From the NCBI GenBank assembly GCA_037962975.1, contig CM075670.1, positions 233,627,242 through 233,691,241 of the forward strand: a stretch of 64,000 nt of DNA, read 5' to 3'. Positions 55,082 to 64,000 of the stretch are shown here, piece after piece; within the stretch, counting starts at the first letter, position 1, and each line of letters opens with the position of its first letter. Both the position numbers and the translations under genes were made by a program. The notes under the pieces were generated by a model that was not told the origin of the DNA, did not search any database, and was given only the letters and a program-made list of their open reading frames with translations. This stretch comes from Clitoria ternatea (lineage: Eukaryota; Streptophyta; Magnoliopsida; Fabales; Fabaceae).

Positions 55082-56592
55082 GACTAAAACCCTTTTTTAG
55101 CCCTCTTAATAAATAAAACCCTATGATTTTGGCCCTTATGAAGTTTTAGAGTTTTCGAATTTAAGGAAACCATTAGCCTTGGCTGTTAATTGATGAGGTG
55201 GCAAACGTTTGTTCCACCTCATCAGTGCGACATGACAATTTTTTTAAAAAATAAAAAATAAAAAATCCACATCATCATTTTTAATAATATTCTTAAAAAA
55301 CAATTTTTTCCCTCTTCCCTCTTCTCTCTTCATTTCATCAAACAGCTTCTGTGCACCAAAAATTCCTAACTTCTTTACGCGTTCCAAACTTCTATAATAA
55401 TTTCTTTTTCCGTCTTCTTCTTCTTGTAATAATCTCAAGCTGCGCACTTTTGCATTCCCTCCACCTCGTTTTCCTCGGTACTACCAGGTATATAAATCCC
55501 CCTTCCTATTTTCTCCATTTCTGACATGGTTACATTTTCCATGCTTCGTCCTTTTTCTCTATTTTTTTCAATTATTTGCATCCGGGCTGTGCTGATTCCA
55601 TTTGTATTCTTGATTCTCTGCACAATATCTTTTGCAAATAACGTATAAAAGAGATTTTTTCATTTTTTTCTATATACGTGCCTAAGTTCTATGAGGGATT
55701 TCTCATTTCATTGTCTACTTTTTATAGATCTGTAATCTCTTTATTTAAAACCATTTTTCAATCAATTACGGCATGTTTGAACGTCGGGCATGATTTTTAA
55801 TTTTACGATAAAGTATATATCATGAGCTTGAATGCTGGAATACTTGAATGCTCTGTTACCCCGAGCTTGAATTGTCAACTCTGTTATGGCATGTTTGAAT
55901 GCTCTTTTACGACATGTTAGAATGCTTGAATTGCAACTCTAAGAGGTTTTGTCTTACTGAGTTGTTTGTTTTTCAACTTCAAATGATGGCAGCTGAAGTA
56001 TATCACCAAGCTATTAGTACCAATCTTATTCGAGTAATGTTAATCATCAACAAAAGCTTGATAAGAGTTTAGTAAGATTGATGCTGAAAGATTTTATCAA
56101 TTGTAATGGCTTGTCAAGGAGGGGGGAATTAACCACTCTCGCAAGAAGAAATGTGGGGTTATTCAATCTTCATCTTCCCGAACGTCAGTAGTTGATTCTG
56201 TTTCATCCGCTGTTGGAACAGGGGAGAACATTGTAACCACCGTTCTTGAAAGGTTGTGTGAATTGGTGAGGAACGCATAGAGAAGTTAGGAACTTTAATG
56301 TTGCACAGAAGCTATTTGATGAAATGAGGAGAGAAGAGGGAAAAAATTATCTTTTAAGAATATTATTAGAAATGATGATGTGGATTTTTTATTTTTATTT
56401 TTTTTAAATTGCCACGTGGCATTGATGAGGTGAGACAAACGTTAGCCGCCTCATCAGTTAACAGCCAAGGCTAACGGTTTCCTTAAATTCAAAAACCCTA
56501 AAACTTTATAAGGGTCAAAATCGTAGGGTTTTATTTAAAGGGGTCTTTTTCTAATACCTAAACTTTAAGAGAGTTAAAAAGAGGTTTTAGCC
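55082..56592. mobile_element. Non-autonomous MULE with long terminal inverted repeats
   Basis: The inverted repeats are about 300 bases (55082-55387 against 56268-56592). A perfect 9-bp target duplication TAATTTAAA lies at 55073-55081 and 56593-56601. Both features are typical of Mutator-like elements. The interior (55388-56267) has no transposase. The inner part of the repeat encodes, on the minus strand of the left copy, GAQKLFDEMKREEG, which resembles a pentatricopeptide repeat helix and may be captured gene sequence. Confidence 0.85.
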
Positions 56593-56954
56593 TAATTTAA
56601 ATCACTATTTTGTTTGTTTTGTTGTTCAATCAATTTCATCTCTCATGGAAGCATAAATGTATCTTTTTATAGTTGGTTGTAAACTATGTTGTATGGATAC
56701 AGGTACGGTACCGGTAGGGGTACGGGGGTATAGGAAATTTTAAAAATACAGGGTACGGATACGTTAATATAATAAAATACTAATTTAATAATAAAAAATT
56801 AAATATATGTAAATAACATCAAATTAAACAACAAAACATAGTCATAACTCATAATGTCAACAAGAAGTTATAATACACGAATTGTTCATCAAAATAACAA
56901 CTAGCATCATGAAATAAAAACAAATATCATATATTCTAAACATAACTAAAGATG

Positions 56955-57473
56955 TCACACTCTAATAGTGTTAATGTCATTATTTCCATTTCCATCGTTA
57001 GTAAATAAAATAGCCTCAATCTCTAGCTCATCAAGAGAAAGAGATGCAACTTCTAAAATACCAGCTCCTTCAAATGGATCCCATTCATCTCTACCAATAT
57101 CCCACATCTTGCTCTCACCCTCATTATAGCTCTTGCTCTTTCTCGAGAGAAGATGAAGATTTGAATGTATGAAAACCAAATCCTCCGCTCTCTTTGGATT
57201 AAGCCTATTCCTTCTCATGGAATGGATGAAAGAATATGTACTCCAATTTCTTTCACAGCAAGAAGATGATGATGGTTGTGAAAGGAGTTTGAAGGCAAGG
57301 GCTTGAAGTTTAGGGATTGAAGCACCATGCACCGCCCACCAATCAATAGGATTAAGATTCCATCTATCTTGTAAGGCATTAAATTGACCAAGCTCCTCCC
57401 CTCCACATGAAAATTTGGCATACTCTTGTACTGCTTCTAATCTTTCCTTTGAATCTGAAAAGTAGTTTTCCAA
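56955..57473 (-). pseudogene. hAT transposase C-terminal dimerisation domain
   Basis: DWWAVHGASIPKLQALAFKLL, then SSSSCCERNWSTYSFIHSMRRNRLNPKRAEDLVF: this is the hATC domain, including the catalytic Glu of CCERNWS. The end is acidic. The frame is open for 172 residues, the best preserved part of the transposase. Confidence 0.88.
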
Positions 57474-58252
57474 GCACTTATTTCTCCTTATACAAATTTC
57501 ATTGTCCCTATGTGGAGCAACTCGATTTGTAGCTTCATCAAGCCATTACCTACAATAATACCTATTTGACAAAGTATAAGCAATTAGTTCAAGTGAATGA
57601 CACCATGAAAGAAAACAAAATAAATTGAAACAATAGCAATTTATCTAGGATTAAGTGAATGAGCCAAGCAATGGAGTGGAGTGTAACTCTTTGACCATCT
57701 ATCTATAAGGATATTGTAAACCACTTCATAAAATGAAGAATGTTGATCCAACTCCTTGCCCTCATGTTGATAGATTGCTAATTTCACTTGCTCAATCATG
57801 TAATCCCATTTCTCATATACTAAATGAAAGGTCGGCTCATCAGTATCACAAGCACAAAGCATGTCATAAATAGGCTTCGTGAAAGTAAGAAGATAATCAA
57901 CTTGATCCCACCAATAATCATTGAGAATGACTTCTTTCACAGAAGTTGCCTTCCCGACATCATCTTCTTTATAAGTAGACCATTCATCACAAATAACCAT
58001 AGATTGGAGACCATGTTTAATGGTTCTGAATCTTTTAAGCATGATAATGGTCGATGCAAATCTAGTCTCGGCAATAGCAAGCAACTTCAAATGCATAAAT
58101 TTATTAAACATGGCTAGTCTCATTGAATGGTTCAAGATAAAATTCTTTTTGAAACAAGCATCTTCAGCAATGTTACAAATCCATTGGCACTGTCTAAAGA
58201 CAACCTCATTGTTTGGTGTATTTTTTAGATCATAAATATTTTTTAAGAGCAA
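57474..58252 (-). pseudogene. hAT transposase central part
   Basis: It continues in another frame as KNIYDLKNTPNNEVV, then AIAETRFASTIIMLKRF (the conserved ETRFAS word), YWWDQVDYLLTFTKPIYDML and YTPLHCLAHSLNPR at about 57644. A short intron should follow, but its donor reads ATAAAT instead of GTAAAT, and the next exon has a stop near 57545. It is decayed. Confidence 0.78.
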
Positions 58253-58621
58253 GATTCAATGTATGAACTACACATGGAATCCAAAAAATATGAGGATGGA
58301 TAGATTCTACAATAGAACCAGCTGCCTTACAAACAGGTGCATTATCAGTAATAATTTGGACTACATTTTGAGGTCCCACCTCTTCAATGGTAGCCAAAAT
58401 TAGATTTGCTATATAATGCTTGTCCTTGTACTCACCGGAGCCATCAATATTCAAGAACATAGGTTCTGAGGAAGAGGCTGCCATGAAGTTTATTAATGGT
58501 CTCCTTTGTACATCAGTCGAACCATCAGTCACTATGCTAACACCTTTTTCTGGCCATGTATCCTTCATAGGTTGAAGCTACTTCATTATGTTGGCTTTTT
58601 CTCTTTGTAAGTAAGAAGTTC
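58239..58621 (-). pseudogene. hAT transposase DUF659 segment
   Basis: The minus strand has an in-frame TAG at about 58581, then GVSIVTDGSTDVQRRPLINFMA, the DUF659 word with the first catalytic Asp region, then QIITDNAPVCKAAG and HTLNLAL. A run of six T (plus strand, 58239-58244) holds the next frameshift. Confidence 0.85.
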
Positions 58622-59191
58622 TTATAGAATTATAGGTGGAAGGAAACCTGAGATGGGGTTATTTGCAGCATATGTAAATGCACTTATAAAGTATGGATTC
58701 CTAACAACATTGAATGGCAAGCCAGCAGAATAGAATAGCCTAGCTATTTCACATGAAAGATGATCCCTAGCCTCATTATTAAAAGCCTTTCCTATTGGGG
58801 TTTCAACAACTTTTCTTCTTTTAACCCCAAGAGATGAATTCAAACTAGTAGGTAAAGGAACTTGCACTGGTTTTGCTTTGTCAACAGCCCTACTTTCAAT
58901 TAGTTTCATTTCTTCTAAACATTCATTTGATACTTGTGCACAACTTGCAATCCCTTTCCCTTTTTCCTTCAACAAATGAGCCTTAACTCTAGAATAAGAA
59001 CCCTTATAGGATATATTGCAATAATTACAACGCCAATTAACATTCCCTCCCCCATCTTTCTTATTTTGTAAAATAGTCACATATGCCCAAAGGGGATTAC
59101 TACCCTCCATATTTCCAGTTGTGTATCTACTAGACACAAGATTGCTTGTAGAACCAGTAACTGTGTGTGAGGAAGATTGTGAGGAAGATAT
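58622..59191 (-). pseudogene. hAT transposase N-terminal exon with BED zinc finger
   Basis: An acceptor (TTTTTTTACAG on the minus strand) precedes ATATCTTCC at 59191, and the frame runs SSSQSSS...NMEGSNPLWAYVT. The BED finger is visible: W-x-C-x2-C (WRCNYCN) followed by YSRVKAHLL with the His. Further on come a basic KRRK patch and EIARLFYSAGLPFNVV, a standard segment before DUF659. The frame shifts near 58640. Confidence 0.8.
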
Positions 59192-59279
59192 CTGTAAAAA
59201 AAAATCATTGTATTCAATTTCTAATTCTAATTACTATCCCAATAAATTAAATTTAAACAAATCCATAGGCACAAGCATT

Positions 59280-59537
59280 ATTCCTGTCCACAATAAGTAA
59301 CTTCTATCACAATAAATTTCTATCATAATTTCATAATGATAATTTGATAAAAAAAATCCCCTTTAAGTTGTTGTCCACAATAAATAATTTCTATCACAAT
59401 AAATTTCTATCACAATTTCACAATAATAAATTGATAAAAAAATCCCCCTCAGGTTTGTTGTCCACAATAAATAATTTATATCAATTTCACAATCATAAAT
59501 TGATAAAAAAATCCCCCTCAGGTTTGCTGTCCAGATT
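59280..59537. repeat. Three diverged tandem units in the hAT 5' region
   Basis: TTGATAAAAAAATCCCC...GTTGTCCACAATAAATAATTT recurs with starts at 59344, 59431 and 59500. This may be a subterminal transposase-binding array, as hAT elements often have repeated motifs near their ends; that role is inference. Confidence 0.6.
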
Positions 59538-59636
59538 ATTATTTTTGTCACAAAAGCAAAATCCTAAAATTTAAAAGGAAGGGAACGTAACTTGGAAGAG
59601 GAGGAAACAGAGCTGCCACGGTGAGTGAGACAACCT

Positions 59637-59708
59637 GCGACTGCCACGGTGTGGTGAGATGCGACTGCCACGGTGGGGTGAGACACGACTGCCGTGGTGG
59701 GGTGAGAG
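59637..59708. repeat. 24-bp minisatellite, three units
   Basis: GCGACTGCCACGGTGNGGTGAGA repeats exactly every 24 bases at 59637, 59661 and 59685, with a partial unit before. It is G/C-rich against an A/T-rich background. Confidence 0.8.
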
Positions 59709-59966
59709 AAGCACGAGACAAAGAAGCGCAAGACACAGAGAAGCACGAGACACAAGAGAAGCTCGAGACTGAGGAGAACGAAAAAGATGAAGGAGACTGA
59801 GAGAAGATGTAGGAGAAAAGGTAATCTCTGATTCTAAGTAATTTGATTCCCCCCTTGAAAGCCCTAAATTTCCTGACCAAAATGGTGTATTTTGGTAAAA
59901 ACGTACCGGAGCCGTACATAAGCCGCAGTTTTCTTCCCCTGTTTTTGGTGCGTATTGGGTGCATAC

Positions 59967-62291
59967 TATAACGTTCTTAAAAAAAAATTTAATAATCAAA
60001 TAAGTTTTTCACAATAAAATTAAATTTCAAAACAAAATTTTTTTTAATTAAATAATTAAATAATATCATTGTCATATTTACATCAGCCGACCGGCCCATA
60101 AAATATACAAGTAAATATAACACTCGGTATGCACAGGAGCTGGCCAAGGCTTCTACAAAATAACTATGTGTACTAAGTACAATCCGAGCAGAGTAGGGGT
60201 GAGCATAAACATATCAAATAATAGTTATTGAATAGGATTAAAAGTCTAATTCATAACTATATATAAAATACAACCAAACCATACAAACTCATCATAAACA
60301 ACATGTTCTCAATAACGTTTATATATCAATGCATACACATGCTCAATCAAATGGATTCATTATTAAATCTTTTTAAGTTGTGTTGCAACACTGGCTCCCC
60401 GAGCCATAACTCAGCTTTCAGCTGATCCGGCCGTTTTACTGGTACCAAACCGTTTGCACCCTCATGTGACACCATCACTCTCAGTGACAACGGTTAGTGC
60501 CACGGGCTAAAACCCCAAGCCCCGCTCAAGAGGTTGCCTTGAGTCCCACCCAAGGTCTTTTGTCTTTTGCCTTGAGTCCCACCCAAGGTCTTTTGTGGAA
60601 TCCATGAAACCACATCATATTTCATACTCAATCATCACACATGCACCTCATGCATAAATATGTATCATGAAAAATTCATGAATCATCATCCGTCACATAT
60701 ATTCTATAGCATTTCATACATAGAATTTATCACAACACATACATCTCATGTGAACTCAATATTATTAATATGAATGGAAGATATGTAAATATAAAATATC
60801 ATTCAGTCGGGGTTTCAATAATAATTCATACACATCATATATATATATATATCATAACAATAACACCCCACATCCATTCATAAACCATTCATTTGAAATG
60901 TAACACTCCCCCTACCTGGAAATAAAGAGTTTCAACTGTTCTTCAATCGATATCAAGTCTCAGCTTCAAGAATTCCGACTGGAATTACAGTTCTGAATTA
61001 GTCCAAAGCTTTCTTATTTATGAAATCCAAGCGTTCACATGAAAGAGAAGAAATGGAGATTAATTTCTTCTTCGTTGATGGTTTTCAGTAGAGATTGGAG
61101 AGAAAAGTTTTGAATTAATCCAACAGTAGGAGTATTTATATCGTTCGTGCAGAAAAGACGTGAGCGATAGGAAGATGTCTGCTACACATTTTTTTTTAAA
61201 TGATAAGGAAGGAATAAGCATTTAATAAAAAGGGACAGCACATCAGAGAGGGTCCCATACTTAGAAAAATATCAGAAAAAGAATCTGCTGGAAGGTAGAA
61301 GAACAAAGTGACGTGGAAAGCTTCGATAATAATAAAAATAATTATTAATTTCGACTCGGTTTTAGTATTCTGGGCATATCTTTCCGAGAAAGCCTATGTC
61401 CGCTCAGAATTCCTTCATTCGAAGGGAATTCATTCGGAAAGGTTCCATCCATTAAACACCCAGCTTTCTTTCTTCAGAAATAACCCACACGGAAATATCT
61501 CATTCAGACAGCTCTCTCAGTTATATTTCTGCCTGAGTCAAACCTTCATTTGCGTCACTCGGAAGTCTCCCATCTAAAAGATTACTCGGAGTTAGTAGAC
61601 AATCCTCTCTCGGAAGTCTTTCCACTCGAAAGGATCACTCGGGATCGAAGACCATTTAGAAGACGAATCCGAGTTCAAACTCAACAACTCTGACCGAACA
61701 CAATTTGGATGAATTTACCACTCGGTCATTTACTTTCTTTGAAATTGCTCACCCAGAATATACTCATTCAGAGTTGGAGTCTTTCTATGTCCAGAAGTAC
61801 TCTTCCTGGAATGATTCATTCAGTTTATTCTAATCGGTGCCATCTCTCTCGAAAATATCACACTCGATGACACTTCACTCGAAAAGTCACACGACTCGGA
61901 GATACTCCACCCGGTCTTTATTCAAAAATTTCCCAGCCTGAAGTACTTATTCAAATTCAAAGCTTCTCTTATTCGGAAGTACTTCTTTCGGAAACGTTCC
62001 ATTCGGAAATGTTTCACTCGGAGTTGTTTCACTCGGATTTGCCTTATTCTAAAGTGTCTCATTCGGACACCGTTTTCATAGCTCAGAAATAATTCTCTTA
62101 ATGATGTTTCACTCAGAAACATCTTAACTTCGCTTAGAATTAGTTTTCTCGGTCTTACTTCACTCGGTATCATACCATTTCACTCGGAATGTCTTATTTT
62201 AGACAGCATCCACTCGGAATTTCATTCGGAAATTCTCTATTAATCTTTAATAAATTATTTTTCTAAGAATCATAAATTTTGGGATGTTACA
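59967..62291 (-). repeat. Solo LTR (minus) inside the hAT element, perfect target duplication
   Basis: The right end is GGGATGTTACA; the left end is TATAACGTTC, a mutated form of TGTGACGTCC. It is flanked by CATAC at 59962-59966 and 62292-62296. Length is 2325 bp. It belongs near the LTR-B subfamily by its termini and by the CACTCGG module at 61370-62225. It contains a 33-bp tandem duplication at 60534-60596 (TTGCCTTGAGTCCCACCC units). Confidence 0.9.
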
Positions 62292-63776
62292 CATACCTGA
62301 GGCGTACCCGAAGTGTACCCGTACCCGACACGTACCCGGTGCCGGTACGTCACCATTTTTACCGTACCCGTGCTTCAGAGGTTGCAAACTACCCTTGTTT
62401 GATTCCATGGACCTAAGTTCTTTTATCATTTCTTATCAGTCGTTTAGTAAACATGTATTGAGGTTATAGATTTAGAGAACCTGTTCTCCATAATTTTGCT
62501 TCTTTGCAGATACCAAATACTTGGAGTATTTCTGTTGATTCAGCTTTGTATAATCGCTGCTGAAGGACTGCGTCGAAGAAATTTTACTTCAATTGCTGGT
62601 TCTGTTCATCAGACATCCTTAGCAAGCTACCATAGTTCAGCAGGTTATTGTTCTCAGATAATTCTTCAACAACTTATTATTTATTCAGTTATTTTTTTAT
62701 TTTGCATTTTCTTAATTTTTATGTCTACCAATGTGCTTTGGGAATTTTTCTGCCTTCTCAGTTAGTTTTTATCATAGCCTGATTTCCCGTCATGGATTAT
62801 AGGACATGGTTTACCTGTTTTAAATGAAGAGGGTAATCTGGCAACTCCAGATATTGACAAAGGAAGTTCAGTCCCTGATTCTTCATCCTCTGAGGTTCAA
62901 TTCTCTCATCAGACTATCTTTTCTTCCCCCCTTTAAATGGTATGATGTTTTAGTGTATGATGTTACTTTGAGTGAGGTAAGGTATCATGTTACTTGGTAG
63001 ATATTGGATCTGCTATGGGATAAACACGCTCTTCACTTACACAGTTGTGTTGATCTGTTCTGGTTTGAAATGCCTATATTTTGGTGTAGCACCAAAGGAA
63101 TAAGTTTTGGAATCTGAAGGTCAATTTTATTTTTTGAAAGGATATAAAAAAATGGTTATTCTGGGAGTGTGTCCTTAGGAAACAAACTGAGAAGAATTAA
63201 ATGTAAAGTAAAACATTAATTATATTGAGATTTGGGTACATAATTTATTTGTTCTCAACACAGACGCCTCCCCGGCATTTGTGTGACATGTTCGATACTC
63301 CTCTATAACCATAGGTGTCTATATAGAAAGTTATTAATTAAATGTTCCTTAATCAATACCCTAGGATAGTTCTTAACAAAAATTTACAAAGGTTGAAAGT
63401 GTATAGTTTGATTACATAAATTTGTTTGAACTGGTTTTGTTCCGTAACGAATTCAAATTTGTATAGTATTGCTTTTCTTATTATAATGCTAGTGTGTTTC
63501 CTTCAACCCTTATTGGTCCTAGTGAAGAGAGTATTGTGCTTTGGGTTACGTTCTAAATCATCCCTTCTTTTGTTGGTTTGAATGGTGTTGATAAAGAACA
63601 TGCCTAATTATGTCCATTGACAAATGCCAAGATATAACTATTATTATCTATTAAAAATAGCTGTTTTACCATGGAATAATTAAAGAAAAGCCTCATGAAA
63701 ATTGGGTAGCCCAATCAAGTCATCTCAAGAGCATTCACTGTGTTTCAATGAATCCTTTTTCTATTTGTGCTTGCAG

Positions 63777-64000
63777 TATCTCGCAACTAGTGGGGTTAGC
63801 AAATGCACACTTTGCCTTAGTATTCGCCAACACCCAACTGCTACTTCCTGTGGCCATGTATTCTGCTGGTATTATCTCGTGCATCCTTACCGCTTTCCAT
63901 GTGTCCTGCTCGTTTCTCTGTCTCACCTGTTTGATTTGTGTGATCCATGTAGGAGCTGTATCATGGAATGGTGCAATGAAAAGCCAGAGTGCCCTCTTTG
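63777..64000 (+). CDS. PEX10: PEX10 RING-finger exons 10 and 11 (partial)
   Basis: Exon 10 (63777-63868) and exon 11 (from 63953) encode SKCTLCLS, SCGHVFCW, SCIMEWC and ECPLC. All eight ligands of the C3HC4 RING (two Cys of CTLC; Cys and His of CGH; Cys of VFC; Cys of WSC; two Cys of CPLC) are intact. The RING binds the ubiquitin-conjugating enzyme. The window ends inside the last codon of CPLC, so the tail and stop are outside. Confidence 0.92.

Larger units (their letters stand above)
56687..62381 (-). mobile_element. hAT transposon in PEX10 intron 7, defective
   Basis: The near-identical flanks TTGTAAACTA (56677-56686) and TTGCAAACTA (62382-62391) contain the 8-bp duplication expected for hAT. 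Both ends are rich in GGTACGG / CCGTACC words, and ACAGGTACGG at the left pairs with CCGTACCCGT at the right. Transposase remnants are on the minus strand. Without the inserted LTR it is about 3.4 kb, a normal hAT size. Confidence 0.82.
54300..62509 (+). other. PEX10: PEX10 intron 7, 8.2 kb, transposon-filled
   Basis: The donor is CCCAG then GTAATA at 54300 and the acceptor CTTTGCAG at 62509. The intron carries a MULE, a hAT element and a solo LTR nested in the hAT. Outside them (54300-55072, 56602-56676, 62392-62509) it is A/T-rich with nothing recognised. Confidence 0.8.
52330..64000 (+). pseudogene. PEX10: PEX10, peroxisomal RING-type E3 ubiquitin ligase, two apparent lesions, right end outside window
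   Basis: PEX10 is a peroxisomal membrane RING protein that, with PEX2 and PEX12, ubiquitinates the import receptor PEX5. Exons: 52330-52532, 52610-52641, 52736-52825, 53085-53179, 53305-53515, 54065-54134, 54221-54299, 62510-62643, 62803-62894, 63777-63868, 63953-64000 (continuing). Phases agree throughout. Diagnostic words are RRFPLAAQPEMMQAAEK, GQMLYYVLTTGSGQQTL, YGLPPTPAR, ILRANLMLFYFEG, YHISKRAAGIRY, YQILGVFLLIQLCIIAAEGL and the C-terminal RING. Lesions: about 5 nt missing after 52476, shifting the frame, and AT in place of GT at the exon 5 donor (53516-53517). Intron 7 is 8.2 kb and filled with transposons. I chose the ATG at 52330 because it is in frame with the conserved word 34 codons later. 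Assembly error remains possible for the indel. Confidence 0.88.

Noticed and set aside
1..64000. CRISPR arrays, rRNA genes, bacterial operons
   Set aside because: The tandem arrays lack the repeat-spacer regularity of CRISPR, and all recognisable genes are of plant or plant-transposon type.

Overview
This window is nuclear DNA of a flowering plant. It has spliceosomal introns, a PEX10 gene of plant type, and a dense nest of plant LTR retrotransposons (Athila-like with a tRNA-Asp type primer site, Tekay/Del-like with a tRNA-iMet type primer site, Ty1/copia, Tat-like), plus hAT, MULE, Helitron and MITE DNA transposons. A legume is plausible from the PEX10 wording and the LTR families, but that is inference.

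Region 1-51.5 kb holds no host gene that I can support. It is a stack of insertions. A Tekay/Del-like non-autonomous element on the minus strand (element A, 1224-23626) carries a nearly complete Athila-like element (5196-19559, TSD ACTAA/ACTTA) inside its gag. Its left LTR is interrupted by another LTR that runs off the window (1-1223). Element A itself sits in an older minus LTR whose right end is at 27350. That older LTR also contains a solo LTR (23977-26841, TSD GCATG). A decayed copia integrase (27351-27939 and 34174-34310) is split by a solo LTR (27940-34173, TSD TTATC), which is itself split by a solo LTR of a second subfamily (29605-33403). Then comes element D on the plus strand in an LTR-internal-LTR-internal arrangement (35023-50111). 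Its first internal region is broken by an Athila-type solo LTR (38709-40551, TSD GAGCC) and a Tekay-type solo LTR (41689-45280). A Tat-like remnant with an antisense ORF and a short LTR (50112-51461) and a Helitron 3' terminus (51462-51543) close the block.

Region 51.5-64 kb is PEX10 (plus strand, eleven exons seen, gene continuing past the right edge). Intron 5 holds a MITE. Intron 7 is 8.2 kb because it contains a MULE with about 300-bp terminal repeats and a hAT element, and the hAT holds a solo LTR with TSD CATAC. The PEX10 copy shows two lesions: about 5 nt missing in exon 1 and a GT to AT change at the exon 5 splice donor. As written it cannot make a normal peroxin.

The least explained signals are these: (i) a short word, CACTCGG / CCGAGTG, swarming through several unrelated element families, in one place as eleven clean 15-bp units; (ii) a longer module carrying that word, found both inside LTRs and in place of protease-RT-RNase H in elements A and D; (iii) conserved splice-site architecture (donor, acceptor, exon, donor) inside the Tekay-like LTRs.
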